Shown here: positions 44,023 to 54,035 of the stretch, piece by piece
Numbering within the stretch: position 1 is the stretch's first letter
Layout of the letters: each line of letters opens with the position of its first letter
DNA from: Pseudomonas nitroreducens
Lineage (GTDB): Bacteria > Pseudomonadota > Gammaproteobacteria > Pseudomonadales > Pseudomonadaceae
DNA: 64,000 nt
Direction of reading: 5' to 3'
Assembly: GCF_024170165.1 (NCBI RefSeq)
Contig: NZ_JALJXP010000008.1
Coordinates: 1-64,000 of the forward strand
The notes under the pieces: generated by a model
The model's input: the letters and a program-made list of their open reading frames with translations, nothing else
Database searches by the model: none
What the model was told of the DNA's origin: nothing
Program-made: the position numbers and the translations under genes

Positions 44023-45384
44023 ATGAAACTCAAGACTCAATTGTTCGGCAAGACCTACCAGTTCGGTAGCGTCAAGGAAGTCCTGGCCAAGGCCAACGAG
44101 CCGCGCTCGGGCGATGTTCTCGCCGGCGTGGCGGCGACCACTGCCCAGGAACGCGTGGCGGCCAAGCAGGTGCTGTCGGAGCTGACGGTGGCCGACATCC
44201 GCATGAACCCGGTCATCCCCTATGAGGAAGACTGTGTCACGCGCCTGATCCAGGACGGCATCAACGAGACCTCCTACGCCCGCGTGGCCAACTGGAGCAT
44301 CGGCGAGCTGCGCGAGTACATCCTCGCCGACAGCACCGACACCGACGCCATTGCCTTCCTGCGCAAGGGGCTGAGCTCCGAAGTGATCGCGGCGGTGGCC
44401 AAGCTCTGCTCCAACACCGACCTGATCTACGGCGCGAAGAAGATCCCGGTGGTCAAGCGTGCCAACAACACCATCGGTCTGCCGGGGCATTTCAGCGCGC
44501 GCCTGCAGCCCAACGACACCCGTGACGATGTGAAGAGCATCGCCGCGCAGCTGTACGAGGGGCTGTCCTATGGCATCGGCGATGCGGTGATCGGGGTCAA
44601 CCCGGTGACCGACAACGTCGAGAACACCACGCGGGTGCTCAATACCATCTACGAGGCCATCGACAAGTTCGAGATTCCCACCCAGGGCTGCGTGCTGGCC
44701 CACGTCACCACCCAGGTCGAGGCGATCCGCCGCGGCGCGCCAGGCGGGCTGATCTTCCAGAGCATCTGTGGCAGCGAAAAGGGCCTGCGCGAGTTCGGCG
44801 TGGAGCTGGCCATGCTCGACGAGGCGCGCGCCGTGGGCGCCGAGTACAACCGCATTGCCGGCAGCAACTGCCTGTACTTCGAGACCGGCCAGGGCTCGGC
44901 GCTGTCCGCCGGCGCACACTTCGGTGCCGACCAGCTGACCATGGAAGCGCGCAACTACGGCCTGGCTCGTCACTACGATCCGTTCATGGTCAACACCGTG
45001 GTCGGCTTCATCGGCCCGGAGTATCTCTACAACGATCGCCAGATCATCCGCGCCGGCCTGGAAGACCACTTCATGGGCAAGCTCAGCGGGCTCTCCATGG
45101 GCGTGGACTGCTGCTACACCAACCACGCCGATGCCGACCAGAACTCCAACGAGAACCTGATGATCCTGCTCGCCGCCGCCGGCTGCAACTTCATCATCGG
45201 CATGCCGATGGGCGACGACATCATGCTCAATTACCAGACCAGCGCCTTCCACGACACCGCCACCATCCGCCAGCTGCTCGGCCTGCGCCCGGCCCCGGAG
45301 TTCGAGCAGTGGCTCGAGCGCATGGGCCTGATGCACAACGGCCGGCTGACCGCCCGCGCCGGCGATCCCTCCATTTTCTTTTAA
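44023..45384 (+). CDS. eutB: EutB, ethanolamine ammonia-lyase large subunit
   Basis: This 453-residue TIM-barrel subunit carries the active site that converts ethanolamine to acetaldehyde and ammonia with adenosylcobalamin. Family blocks include RANNTIGLPGHFSARLQPNDTRDD, TQGCVLAHVTTQ, FQSICGSEKG and DCCYTNHADADQNSNEN. Length equals the enteric enzyme. The site before ATG 44023 is AAGG. EutC follows after 12 bases, so the subunits are co-expressed. Confidence 0.98.
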   Translation: MKLKTQLFGKTYQFGSVKEVLAKANEPRSGDVLAGVAATTAQERVAAKQVLSELTVADIRMNPVIPYEEDCVTRLIQDGINETSYARVANWSIGELREYILADSTDTDAIAFLRKGLSSEVIAAVAKLCSNTDLIYGAKKIPVVKRANNTIGLPGHFSARLQPNDTRDDVKSIAAQLYEGLSYGIGDAVIGVNPVTDNVENTTRVLNTIYEAIDKFEIPTQGCVLAHVTTQVEAIRRGAPGGLIFQSICGSEKGLREFGVELAMLDEARAVGAEYNRIAGSNCLYFETGQGSALSAGAHFGADQLTMEARNYGLARHYDPFMVNTVVGFIGPEYLYNDRQIIRAGLEDHFMGKLSGLSMGVDCCYTNHADADQNSNENLMILLAAAGCNFIIGMPMGDDIMLNYQTSAFHDTATIRQLLGLRPAPEFEQWLERMGLMHNGRLTARAGDPSIFF

Positions 45385-45396
45385 AGGTGAAGCGAC

Positions 45397-46272
45397 ATGC
45401 ATCAACAGCAGATCGAGGACATCGTTCGCTCCGTGCTGAGCGAACTCAAGGCACGCCCCACTGCCGCCAGCGTCGCGGCACCTGAACAGAGCGGCGTGGA
45501 AGACGGCCTGTGCGGCTGGGACCTGGGCTCGGCCGAAGCCCGTCAGTGGATCGGCATCGACAACGCCCATCGTCCCGAAGTGCTCCAGGAGTTTCGCAAG
45601 TCCACTGCCGCGCGGGTTTGCCTGGGCCGCACCGGTGTACGCCCGCGCACCCAGGCGCTGCTGCGCTTCCTCGCCGACCACTCGCGCTCCAAGGACACCG
45701 TGCTCAAGGAAGTTTCCAGCGAGTGGGTGGCCAGGCAGGGGCTGCTGGAAGTCCAGTCCGAGGTGGAGAGCAAGGACCAGTACCTGACTCGGCCGGATAT
45801 GGGCCGTCGCCTGAGCGCCCAGGCTCTGGCCACGCTGCAGAACGAGTGCAGGAAGAACCCGCAGGTGCAGGTGGTGATCTCCGACGGCCTGTCCACCGAC
45901 GCGGTGACGGCCAACTTCGACGAAATCCTCCCACCGCTGCTGCAGGGTCTCAAGAGCGCTGGCCTCGACGTCGGCACGCCGTTCTTCGTGCGCTATGGCC
46001 GGGTCAAGGTCGAGGACCAGATCGGCGAAGTGCTCGGCGCCCAGGTGGTGATCCTGCTGGTGGGCGAACGGCCGGGTCTGGGGCAGTCGGAAAGCCTGTC
46101 CTGCTACGCGGTGTACCAGCCGACCCAGGCCGGCACCGTGGAAGCCGACCGCACCTGTATCTCCAACATCCACCGTGGCGGCACGCCGCCGGTGGAGGCC
46201 GCGGCGGTGATCGTCGACCTGGCCAAGCGGATGCTGGAGAAGAAAGCCTCCGGTATCGCACTGAACCGTTAA
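45397..46272 (+). CDS. eutC: EutC, ethanolamine ammonia-lyase small subunit
   Basis: This 291-residue subunit binds the lower face of cobalamin. Residues 1-18 ([18 protein letters not shown]) form the amphipathic helix that targets the lyase to the compartment, followed by an Ala/Pro/Thr linker. Conserved blocks include [29 protein letters not shown] and [18 protein letters not shown]. It lies between eutB and eutL. Confidence 0.97.
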   Translation: MHQQQIEDIVRSVLSELKARPTAASVAAPEQSGVEDGLCGWDLGSAEARQWIGIDNAHRPEVLQEFRKSTAARVCLGRTGVRPRTQALLRFLADHSRSKDTVLKEVSSEWVARQGLLEVQSEVESKDQYLTRPDMGRRLSAQALATLQNECRKNPQVQVVISDGLSTDAVTANFDEILPPLLQGLKSAGLDVGTPFFVRYGRVKVEDQIGEVLGAQVVILLVGERPGLGQSESLSCYAVYQPTQAGTVEADRTCISNIHRGGTPPVEAAAVIVDLAKRMLEKKASGIALNR

Positions 46273-46286
46273 GGGAGTGACCTTCG

Positions 46287-46946
46287 ATGAGCATGCTCGA
46301 TCCGATCAAACCCAGTGTTACCGCCCTGCGCCTGATCGCCTCGCTGCAGGACGACTTCCGCCGCGAGCTGAAACTGCCCGATGACATCCGCAGCCTCGGC
46401 CTTATCAGTGTCGACTCCGACGACGTTGCCTATATCGCCGCCGACGAGGCCACCAAGCAGGCGCTGGTACAGGTGGTCTACGGCCGTTCGCTGTACGCCG
46501 GCGCCGCCAATGGCCCTTCACCCACCGCCGGTGAAGTACTGATCATGCTCGGCGGGCCGAACCCCGCCGAGGTGCGCGCCGGCCTCGATGCGATGGTTGC
46601 CACCATCGAGAGCGGCCCGGCGTTCCGCTGGGCCAACGATGCCGAGAACACCGCCTTCCTCGCTCACGTGGTAACGCGTACCGGCAGCTACCTGTCGGAG
46701 ACCGCCGGCATTGCCCTGGGCGATCCGCTGGCCTACCTGGTGGCGCCGCCGCTGGAGGCGACCTTCGGCATCGACGCTGCGCTCAAGGCGGCCGACGTGA
46801 AGCTGGTGACCTATGTGCCGCCGCCCTCGGAAACCAACTACTCGGCGGCCTTCCTGAGTGGCAGTCAGGCGGCCTGCCTGGCAGCTTGCAACGCCTTCCG
46901 CGAAGCCGTCCTGGACGTCGCGCGGCAGCCGATCCAGCTGCGCTGA
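46287..46946 (+). CDS. eutL: EutL, trimeric shell protein (BMC-T)
   Basis: This 219-residue tandem-BMC protein begins [21 protein letters not shown] and has the EutL block [21 protein letters not shown] (here [16 protein letters not shown]) and [18 protein letters not shown]. EutL trimers have a gated large pore and bind ethanolamine. It precedes eutK by 13 bases. Confidence 0.96.
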   Translation: MSMLDPIKPSVTALRLIASLQDDFRRELKLPDDIRSLGLISVDSDDVAYIAADEATKQALVQVVYGRSLYAGAANGPSPTAGEVLIMLGGPNPAEVRAGLDAMVATIESGPAFRWANDAENTAFLAHVVTRTGSYLSETAGIALGDPLAYLVAPPLEATFGIDAALKAADVKLVTYVPPPSETNYSAAFLSGSQAACLAACNAFREAVLDVARQPIQLR

Positions 46947-46959
46947 GGAGGAACCGGGA

Positions 46960-47475
46960 ATGCTCAACGCCATCGGTCTGCTGGAAGTGCGCGGGTTGGT
47001 CGTCGGGATCGAAGCCGCGGACGCCATGCTCAAGTCGGCCTCGGTGCGGCTGCTGCGCCAGACCATCACCAACCCGGCGCTGGTCAGTCTGGTGGTGGAG
47101 GGCGACCTCGCCGCCTGCCGCGCCGCGCTGGATGCGGGCGCCGGGGTAGCGCTGCGTGCCAATGCACTGGTCAGTCGACGGGAAATCGGCCGGCCGGAAG
47201 CGGACACGGCGCACCTGCTGACGACCTTGCTGGCGGAGCAGGAGCTGTCGCCAGTGGCGCCGTCGTTCACCTCTGTGCCGGTTGAGCCGGCGCCAGTGGC
47301 TGAGCTGCTGGCACTGCTGACGCAGCACAAGCAGGGTGTCAGCGCCAGTGAAGTATCGGCGGCGCTGGAGGTCTCGGTGGAACTCGCCCGCGACTGGCTG
47401 GAGCAGCTGCGCATGGCGGGCAAGTTGCGCAAGCGCGGCAGCCGCTATCGGCGAGTCGGCGGGGGCCAGTCATGA
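46960..47475 (+). CDS. eutK: EutK, BMC domain fused to a C-terminal winged-helix-like domain
   Basis: This 171-residue protein has an N-terminal BMC domain (1-90, MLNAIGLLEVRGLVVGIEAAD), a flexible Pro/Val linker, and a C-terminal basic helical domain (about 118-168) with LLTQHKQGVSASEVSAALEVS and RKRGSRYRR. This is the EutK layout; the basic domain is suspected to bind nucleic acid in enteric EutK. The stop overlaps the next gene by four bases. Confidence 0.93.
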   Translation: MLNAIGLLEVRGLVVGIEAADAMLKSASVRLLRQTITNPALVSLVVEGDLAACRAALDAGAGVALRANALVSRREIGRPEADTAHLLTTLLAEQELSPVAPSFTSVPVEPAPVAELLALLTQHKQGVSASEVSAALEVSVELARDWLEQLRMAGKLRKRGSRYRRVGGGQS

Positions 47476-48863
47476 GCGCACTGCTCGAGCTGGACGCCGC
47501 CGTCATCCGCCAACGGGTAGCGGCGGCGGGGGTGGTGGGGGCCGGCGGCGCCGGCTTCCCGACCCACGTCAAGCTCAACGCCCAGGCCGGGATCTACCTG
47601 GTCAACGGTGCCGAGTGCGAGCCGTTGCTCAAGGTCGACCAGCAGATGGCCGACGAGCAGGCCCAGTGGCTGCTCAAGGGACTGCTGTATGGCATGGCCG
47701 CAACCGGCGCGCAGGAGGGCATTATCGCCCTCAAGGCCAAGTACGAAGCCGCCATCGCCCGGCTGACGCCGCTGCTGCCGAGCAACGTGCGCCTGCACAT
47801 CCTGCCGGACATCTACCCGGCCGGCGACGAGGTCATCACCATCTGGCTGGCCACCGGCCGGCGCGTGCCGCCGGCGGCACTGCCGCTGTCCATCGGTGTG
47901 GTGGTGAGCAACGTGCAGACGCTGATCAACGTCGCCCGCGCGGTGGAACTCGAACGGCCGGTGACCCACCGCACCCTCACGGTGAACGGTGCGGTGGCCC
48001 AGCCGTTGACCCTCAGCCTGCCGCTCGGCACGCCGTTGCGCGAGGCGCTGGCGCTGGCCGGTGGCAGCAGCATCGGCAATCCGGCCTTCATCAATGGCGG
48101 GCCGATGATGGGGCGCCTGCTGGAGGATCTCGACGAGCCGGTGACCAAGACCACCGGCGGCCTGCTGGTATTGCCCGTCGATCACCTGCTGATCCGCCGA
48201 CGCCGGCAGAGCATGGAGACGGTACTGGCCATGGCGCGCTCGGTCTGCGAGCAGTGCACCCTGTGCACCGAACTGTGCCCGCGCCACCTGATCGGCCACG
48301 AGCTGCCGCCGCACCTGATCGTGCGCGCGACCAACTACCAGCACATCGCCCAGCCCAGCGTGCTGCTGTCGGCGCTGACCTGCTCCGAATGCGGTATCTG
48401 CGAGGCCTATGCCTGTCCGGTGGAGATTTCGCCGATGCGCCTCAACCAGGCGCTCAAGACCCGCCTGCGTGCCGAAGGCGCCCGCTACGAGGGCGAGTTG
48501 CGCGCCGCCGATCCCATGGCCGAGTACCGCTTGTTGCCGGTTAGCCGGCTGATCTCGCGCCTGGAGCTGCAACCCTTCAACCACAAGGCGCCGATGCAGG
48601 TCCCCGACTACGTGCCCAAAGAGGTCCGCCTGCCGCTGCGCCAGCATATCGGCGCAGCCGCCGAACCCTGCGTGAGCGTGGGGCAGAGGGTCGGCGTTGG
48701 CCAGTGCATTGCGCGCATGGCCGACGGACAACTGGGCGCTGCGCTGCACGCCAGCATTGCCGGCGAGGTAGTCGAAGTCAGCGCCGAGCATATCCGCATC
48801 GTCGCTTCTGCAACCTGCGCCACTTCCCAAGGAGAGCTCCCATGCATCACGCCATCGGCTTGA
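47472..48863 (+). CDS. pduS: PduS-like iron-sulfur flavoprotein, candidate corrinoid reductase
   Basis: This 463-residue protein has the RnfC/PduS layout: N-terminal Gly-rich [14 protein letters not shown] (NADH/FMN region), an SLBB-like middle domain (about 165-215) and two 4Fe-4S sites, Cys259/262/265/269 ([11 protein letters not shown]) and Cys304/307/310/315 (CSECGIC). PduS reduces cobalamin for the adenosyltransferase in the propanediol compartment. Here it follows eutK and would serve EutT. It is coupled to eutK by ATGA and overlaps pduT by 22 bases. It is absent from the classical enteric eut operon. Confidence 0.92.
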   Translation: MSALLELDAAVIRQRVAAAGVVGAGGAGFPTHVKLNAQAGIYLVNGAECEPLLKVDQQMADEQAQWLLKGLLYGMAATGAQEGIIALKAKYEAAIARLTPLLPSNVRLHILPDIYPAGDEVITIWLATGRRVPPAALPLSIGVVVSNVQTLINVARAVELERPVTHRTLTVNGAVAQPLTLSLPLGTPLREALALAGGSSIGNPAFINGGPMMGRLLEDLDEPVTKTTGGLLVLPVDHLLIRRRRQSMETVLAMARSVCEQCTLCTELCPRHLIGHELPPHLIVRATNYQHIAQPSVLLSALTCSECGICEAYACPVEISPMRLNQALKTRLRAEGARYEGELRAADPMAEYRLLPVSRLISRLELQPFNHKAPMQVPDYVPKEVRLPLRQHIGAAAEPCVSVGQRVGVGQCIARMADGQLGAALHASIAGEVVEVSAEHIRIVASATCATSQGELPCITPSA

Positions 48864-49390
48864 TCGAGCTGACCAGCATTGCCCGCGGAGTCCAGGTTGC
48901 CGACCTGATGCTCAAGAGCGCCGATGTGCAACTGCTGTCGGCCAAGACCATCTGTCCCGGTAAGTACATCGCCATGGTCGGCGGGCAGATCGCCGCGGTG
49001 AACCAGGCTGTCAGCGTCGGCGAAGAGGGCGCAGGCCACATGCTGGTCGATCGCTTTGTCCTGCCCAACATCCATGAGTCGGTGCTACCTGCCATCAGCG
49101 GTGTGACCCGGGTGGAGCGCACCCGAGCCCTGGGTGTGGTGGAAACCTTCAGCGTGGCCGCCTGCATCGAGGCGGCCGATGCAGCGGTGAAAGCGGCCAA
49201 CGTGGTGCTGGTGCGTGTGCACATGGCGTTCGGCATCGGTGGCAAGTGCTATCTGGTGGTCACCGGTGAGGTGGCTGACGTGGAGACGGCGGTGAAGGTC
49301 GCCGCACGCAGCGCCGGGGAGAAAGGCCTACTGGTTCACAGCATGACGGTGCCCCGGCCGCATGTTGATCTGTGGCAGCACCTGCTCTAG
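48842..49390 (+). CDS. pduT: PduT-like tandem BMC shell protein with iron-sulfur pore
   Basis: This 182-residue protein has two BMC domains (about 3-85 and 96-180). Cys38 in the motif [10 protein letters not shown] is at the same position as the PduT cysteine that, in a trimer, holds a 4Fe-4S cluster in the pore. Other PduT blocks are VLPAISGV and [17 protein letters not shown]. It probably passes electrons through the shell, working with PduS. ATG 48842 lies inside the end of the pduS frame. Confidence 0.94.
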   Translation: MHHAIGLIELTSIARGVQVADLMLKSADVQLLSAKTICPGKYIAMVGGQIAAVNQAVSVGEEGAGHMLVDRFVLPNIHESVLPAISGVTRVERTRALGVVETFSVAACIEAADAAVKAANVVLVRVHMAFGIGGKCYLVVTGEVADVETAVKVAARSAGEKGLLVHSMTVPRPHVDLWQHLL

Positions 49391-49521
49391 CTGTGTGAAA
49401 CAGGCTGGTCAGGCGACCGAAGAGTCGCCTCCAGATGTACGAATTGTTGTGCCTTGCAGATGAAGTTGGCGTTCGCGCCAGGTTGGATTGTGGGCCCCAT
49501 CGGGCCCCCGGCAAGGCAGGC
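49391..49521 (+). other. 131-base gap before eutR with two hairpins
   Basis: AGGCGAC/GTCGCCT (49411-49430) and GGGCCC/GGGCCC (49492-49507) form perfect stems with short loops and no U tract. In enteric bacteria eutR has its own weak promoter in addition to the operon promoter; this gap is where one would lie, but I cannot identify it. Confidence 0.45.
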
Positions 49522-50580
49522 ATGAGCAGTAAAAAACGCGATATCGATCTGCATCATCTTTGGCAGGAGCGCCGGGCCGGCGAATGTGCCGAAGAGCGTC
49601 TGGGACGCAGCGACGGAGTGCTCCTGCGCCGCGCCGAGGATGTTTATACGCACGCCTGCCACATCACGGCCTGGCAGCAGCTGTACGACCAGCTGAAGCC
49701 GGGAACCTTCCAGGGCGAGCTGGACGAGGTCTGGCTCACGGGCGTGCAGTTCTTTCGCGAATACACCAGCCATGCCCTCCACCAGTCCTGCATGGTCTGG
49801 CCGGACTCGTTCTGGTTCGGCGTTCCTTGCGCCACCCAGGCCGCCAGCTACATCGGCAGACGGCAGATCGACGAACAGTCGATTGCGGTCCGCCCGGGGG
49901 GGCACGAGTTCGAGCTCAGCACCCCGGATGACTACAGCATCCTCGGACTGGTGGTGAATCGTCAGTTGTTGCAGGAGCAGCTGGAGCATCAGGAGCTGCC
50001 GGAAACCGTGCGCCTGCTGGACGATCACACGCTTCTGCACGTCGACCCCGCGCGCAGGCATCACCTGTGCGAGCTGGTTGCGCAGGGCTTGCGCGTTGCC
50101 ACCGGTACGCCGGAAAGCCTGACGGTGCCGGCTGTGGGTAAGCACATGCGGCATGACTTGCTGCTGGGGTTGCTGGCGACCCTGCAGGCCGCTGAACCCG
50201 TGCGCCAGGAGTGTTCCGCGAGCCTGTTGCGCAAACGCCAGACGGTGGCTCGGGCACGCGAGATCGTTCTGGATAACCCCTGCGAGCCGGTGACGGTGCT
50301 TGAGTTGTGCCAGCGCCTGCACGTCAGCCAGCGCACCTTGCAGAACTGTTTCATGGAGGTCATCGGCAAGAGCCCGATGAACTACCTCAAGGCCGTGCGC
50401 CTGAATGCGGTGCACCGCGAGCTGGGCAGCCCCTATTCGATCTTCCGCACCGTGCAGGACGCTGCGATGGCCTGGGGGTTCTGGCACATGGGCCAGTTTG
50501 CACGCGATTACCTGACGTACTTCGGAATCCTTCCTTCCCAGACCCTTGCCGAGCGGACCCAGCTTATCGAGGCCTGGTAG
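49522..50580 (+). CDS. eutR: EutR, AraC-family activator of the eut operon
   Basis: This 352-residue regulator has an N-terminal sensor region (about 1-235) and a C-terminal AraC/XylS helix-turn-helix pair (about 255-350), with VTVLELCQRLHVSQRTLQNCF and AMAWGFWHMGQFARDYLTYFG. Length and both ends match EutR, which in Salmonella needs ethanolamine plus adenosylcobalamin. ATG 49522 has an AAGGCAGG site. Position at the end of the operon gives positive feedback. Confidence 0.94.
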   Translation: MSSKKRDIDLHHLWQERRAGECAEERLGRSDGVLLRRAEDVYTHACHITAWQQLYDQLKPGTFQGELDEVWLTGVQFFREYTSHALHQSCMVWPDSFWFGVPCATQAASYIGRRQIDEQSIAVRPGGHEFELSTPDDYSILGLVVNRQLLQEQLEHQELPETVRLLDDHTLLHVDPARRHHLCELVAQGLRVATGTPESLTVPAVGKHMRHDLLLGLLATLQAAEPVRQECSASLLRKRQTVARAREIVLDNPCEPVTVLELCQRLHVSQRTLQNCFMEVIGKSPMNYLKAVRLNAVHRELGSPYSIFRTVQDAAMAWGFWHMGQFARDYLTYFGILPSQTLAERTQLIEAW

Positions 50581-50658
50581 CTACCCCTTATCCACAGCCA
50601 GGCACCTGATCGCGCCTGCCCTGCAGGCGCGGCGGGCGCTTTCATCCGGAAATCGACG

Positions 50659-51843
50659 ATGTCCACACGCAATATCCTTGTCATCAACTGCGGCAGCTCC
50701 TCCATCAAGTTCGCCCTGTACCGTGAAGGCCATGCTGCTGCCGGCTTCTCGGGCATCGCCGAGCGCCTGGAGTCGCCTGAGGCACTCCTGCGCATCTGCG
50801 ACGGCCTGACGGAGGAATCTCTGCCGATTCCGGGTGCCGATCATGCTCGGGCGCTGGCCCACTTGCTGCCGCTGGCACGGCTTGCCGCCGGCGGCGACCT
50901 TCACGGTATCGGCCATCGCGTGGTGCATGGCGGCGAGCACTTCACGCGGGCCTGCCGGATCGACGCAAAGGTGGTCGAAATCATCCGTGCCACCATCGGT
51001 CTCGCCCCCTTGCACAACCCCGGCGCGCTGGCGGGGATCGAAGCCGCGCTGGCGGTATTTCCCGCGCTACCGCAAGTTGCGGTGTTCGACACGGCATTCC
51101 ACCAGACCATGCCGGAGCGCGCCTACCGCTACGCCTTGCCTGACGATCTCTATCGTGAGCTGGGCGTGCGCCGCTACGGCTTCCATGGCACCAGCCACCG
51201 CTGTGTCAGCCAGCGTGCCGCGCATTTCTGCGACCTGCCTGCGGATGACAGCTGCTGGCTCTCGGCGCACCTGGGCAACGGCAGCTCGACCTGTGCCGTC
51301 GTCAATGGGCACAGCCGTGATACCAGCATGGGGATGACGCCCCTCGAAGGGTTGGCCATGGGCACCCGCAGCGGCGATGTGGACCCTAACCTGCACATCC
51401 ACCTGATGCGCACGCTGGACTGGAGCATCGAGCGGGTTGATCGACTGTTGAACCATGAAAGCGGTCTGCTGGGGCTGTCCGGCCTGTCCAATGACATGCG
51501 CACGCTGGAGCTGGCCCGTGCCGAGGGGCACCCTGGCGCGACGCTGGCCATCGAGGTCTTCTGCTATCGGCTGGCCAAGTCGCTGGCGGCCATGAGCTGT
51601 GCCCTGCCGCGTATCGACGGGCTGATCTTCACCGGCGGCATCGGCGAGAACTCGGCGCTGATACGCCGGCTGACAGTCGCCCATCTGCACGCGCTCGGCT
51701 TCAGCCTGGACGAACGGGCCAACGAAGCTCGTGCGGGAGGTGCTGCCCGTTGTGTCGAGGCCGCGGGTAGTCGGCGGGTGCTGGTCATTCCGACGGCGGA
51801 AGAAGAGATGATCGCGCTGGATACCCTGGCGCTGCTCGACTGA
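50659..51843 (+). CDS. ackA: acetate kinase
   Basis: This 394-residue ASKHA-fold kinase interconverts acetyl phosphate + ADP and acetate + ATP. Key blocks are [14 protein letters not shown] (residues 8-21), [29 protein letters not shown] and FTGGIGENS. There is no N-terminal encapsulation helix, so it is probably cytosolic and uses acetyl phosphate from EutD. It follows eutR by 78 bases and likely belongs to the operon. It converges on dxs with only 20 bases between. Confidence 0.96.
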   Translation: MSTRNILVINCGSSSIKFALYREGHAAAGFSGIAERLESPEALLRICDGLTEESLPIPGADHARALAHLLPLARLAAGGDLHGIGHRVVHGGEHFTRACRIDAKVVEIIRATIGLAPLHNPGALAGIEAALAVFPALPQVAVFDTAFHQTMPERAYRYALPDDLYRELGVRRYGFHGTSHRCVSQRAAHFCDLPADDSCWLSAHLGNGSSTCAVVNGHSRDTSMGMTPLEGLAMGTRSGDVDPNLHIHLMRTLDWSIERVDRLLNHESGLLGLSGLSNDMRTLELARAEGHPGATLAIEVFCYRLAKSLAAMSCALPRIDGLIFTGGIGENSALIRRLTVAHLHALGFSLDERANEARAGGAARCVEAAGSRRVLVIPTAEEEMIALDTLALLD

Positions 51844-51863
51844 GCCGCGCCAGGGTAAACAGG

Positions 51864-53789
51864 TCAGCGCTTCACGCCGGCGCTGGCCTGCAGCAGGTCC
51901 AGGCGAGTGCGCACCGAGGCTTCGATGCCGGCAGCGTCCAGACCGCATTCCGCGAGCATCTGCGCCGGCTTGGCGTGCTCGACGTAGTAGTCCGGCAGGC
52001 CCAGGTGCAGGATCGGCTGCTGGAGGTTCTCGCGGGCGAGGAATTCGCTGACGGCGGCGCCGGCGCCACCCATCACCGAGTTTTCCTCGAGGGTCACCAG
52101 CAGCTCGTGGCTGGCGGCCAGCTGGCGTACCAGCTCTTCGTCCAGCGGTTTGACGAAGCGCATGTCGGCGACGCTGGCGTCGAACTGCTCGGCCACTTTC
52201 AGCGCTTCGGCCAGCTGCACGCCGAACACCAGGAAGGCGACCTTGCCGGCCTTGCCCTCGCGGCGCAGCACGCCCTTGCCGATCTCGACCGGTTCCAGCG
52301 CCGCCTCGATGGCCGCGTTGGGGCCGGTGCCGCGCGGGTAGCGCACCGCCGCCGGGCCTTCGAAGTGATGGCCGGTGGTGAGCAGCTTGCGCAGTTCGTT
52401 CTCGTCGCTGGGCGTCATCACCAGCATGCCGGGGATGCAGCGCAGGTAGGAGAGGTCGAAGCTGCCGGCGTGGGTCGGGCCGTCTTCGCCCACCAGGCCG
52501 GCGCGGTCGATGGCGAACAGCACGTCGAGGTTCTGCACCGCGACGTCGTGCACCAGCTGGTCGTAGCCGCGCTGCAGGAAGGTGGAGTAGATCGCCACCA
52601 CCGGCTTGGCGCCGTCGCAGGCCATGCCGGCCGCCAGGGTCACGGCGTGCTGTTCGGCGATGGCGACGTCGAAGTAGCGCTCCGGGAAGCGGTCGGCGAA
52701 GGCGACCAGGTCGGAGCCTTCCTTCATCGCCGGGGTGATGCCGACCAGGCGCGGATCCTGGGCCGCCATGTCGCACAGCCACTGGCCGAACACGCTGGAG
52801 TACTTCGGCCCGCCGGCCTTCTTCGGCACGGCATGGGCGGGGGCGCCTTCGGGTTCGAGCTTGGTGATGGCGTGGTAGCCGATCGGGTCGATCTCGGCCG
52901 GGCCGAAGCCCTTGCCCTTCTTGGTCACCACATGGAGGAACTGCGGGCCCTTGAGGTCACGCATGTTGCGCAGGGTGGCGATCAGGGTCGGCAGGTCGTG
53001 GCCGTCGATGGGGCCGATGTAGTTCCAGCCCAGCTCCTCGAAGAGCGTGCCGGGGACCAGCATGCCCTTGGCGTATTCCTCGGTGCGGCGGGCGATTTCC
53101 CAGGCGCCGGGCAGGCGCGAGAGCACCTTCTTGCTGCCTTCGCGCATGCTGCTGTAGGTGCGGCTGGAGAGGATCTTGGCCAGGTAGTTGGACAGGCCGC
53201 CGACGTTGTTGGAGATCGACATGTCGTTGTCGTTGAGGATCACCAGCATGTCGGCTTTCACTTCCGACGCATGGTTGAGCGCCTCGAAGGCCATGCCCGC
53301 GGTGAGGGCGCCGTCGCCGATCACCGCCACTGACTTGCGCCCCGAGCCCTGCATGCGGGCGGCAATCGCCATGCCCAGCGCAGCGCTGATGGAGGTGCTG
53401 GAGTGACCGACGCCGAAGGTGTCGTACTCGCTTTCGGAGCGGCGCGGGAAGGCGGCCAGGCCGTCCTTCTGGCGCAGGCTGCCCATGCGCTCGCGGCGAC
53501 CGGTGAGGATCTTGTGCGGGTAGGCCTGGTGGCCGACGTCCCACACCAGGCGGTCGTCCGGGGTGTCGAAGACGTAGTGCAGGGCCACCGTCAGTTCGAT
53601 GACGCCCAGGCCTGCGCCGAAGTGGCCGCCGGTCTGGCCGACGCTGTACAGCAGGTACTGGCGCAGTTCGTCAGCGAGGGTCAGCAGCTCCGCTTCGCCC
53701 AGCCGACGCAGCTCGACCGGCGTACTGGCGCGGTCAAGCAGGGGCGTGGCAGGGCGCGCGCGGGGAATCTCGTGAAACGTCGTGGGCAT
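51864..53789 (-). CDS. dxs: 1-deoxy-D-xylulose-5-phosphate synthase
   Basis: This 641-residue thiamine-diphosphate enzyme makes DXP from pyruvate and glyceraldehyde 3-phosphate, the first step of the MEP isoprenoid pathway. The ThDP motif [17 protein letters not shown]...NDNDMSIS, the [20 protein letters not shown] block and [18 protein letters not shown] are intact. Start 53789 begins [10 protein letters not shown]. The usual Pseudomonas neighbours ispA and xseB are not here; instead it lies between ackA and a hydroxyproline-type cluster, so it may be a second copy or a moved gene. Confidence 0.96.
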   Translation of the reverse strand: MPTTFHEIPRARPATPLLDRASTPVELRRLGEAELLTLADELRQYLLYSVGQTGGHFGAGLGVIELTVALHYVFDTPDDRLVWDVGHQAYPHKILTGRRERMGSLRQKDGLAAFPRRSESEYDTFGVGHSSTSISAALGMAIAARMQGSGRKSVAVIGDGALTAGMAFEALNHASEVKADMLVILNDNDMSISNNVGGLSNYLAKILSSRTYSSMREGSKKVLSRLPGAWEIARRTEEYAKGMLVPGTLFEELGWNYIGPIDGHDLPTLIATLRNMRDLKGPQFLHVVTKKGKGFGPAEIDPIGYHAITKLEPEGAPAHAVPKKAGGPKYSSVFGQWLCDMAAQDPRLVGITPAMKEGSDLVAFADRFPERYFDVAIAEQHAVTLAAGMACDGAKPVVAIYSTFLQRGYDQLVHDVAVQNLDVLFAIDRAGLVGEDGPTHAGSFDLSYLRCIPGMLVMTPSDENELRKLLTTGHHFEGPAAVRYPRGTGPNAAIEAALEPVEIGKGVLRREGKAGKVAFLVFGVQLAEALKVAEQFDASVADMRFVKPLDEELVRQLAASHELLVTLEENSVMGGAGAAVSEFLARENLQQPILHLGLPDYYVEHAKPAQMLAECGLDAAGIEASVRTRLDLLQASAGVKR

Positions 53790-54035
53790 CAGGCTGATCG
53801 TTATGAGAAGGCAAAGATGCGGAAGTTTACCTGATGCGCCGGAATGCCCCAAGCAACGTGGGGCCAATCCTTCGGACGACCGGATGGTCGGGAATGGGTC
53901 GGCAGGCTGTGCCGAAATCGTCGCCGCGGCTGGCGATTGCGCGCAAGCGGGGCCGGGCGTGAGACTCCATGGTAGACCGATCACCGACCGGCGGCGGTTT
54001 GCCGCAGGCTTTTGTTGCAATCTGAGGAGAATGGC

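Noticed and set aside
43918-46173. A 751-codon minus-strand frame across eutA-eutB-eutC
   Set aside because: It lies antisense to three well-identified genes, has no homology pattern, and has no ribosome site.
46960-47475. EutK considered as a transcription factor because of its C-terminal winged-helix-like domain
   Set aside because: The N-terminal BMC domain and position between eutL and pduS identify it as a shell protein; the basic domain may bind nucleic acid, but there is no sign of a regulatory role.
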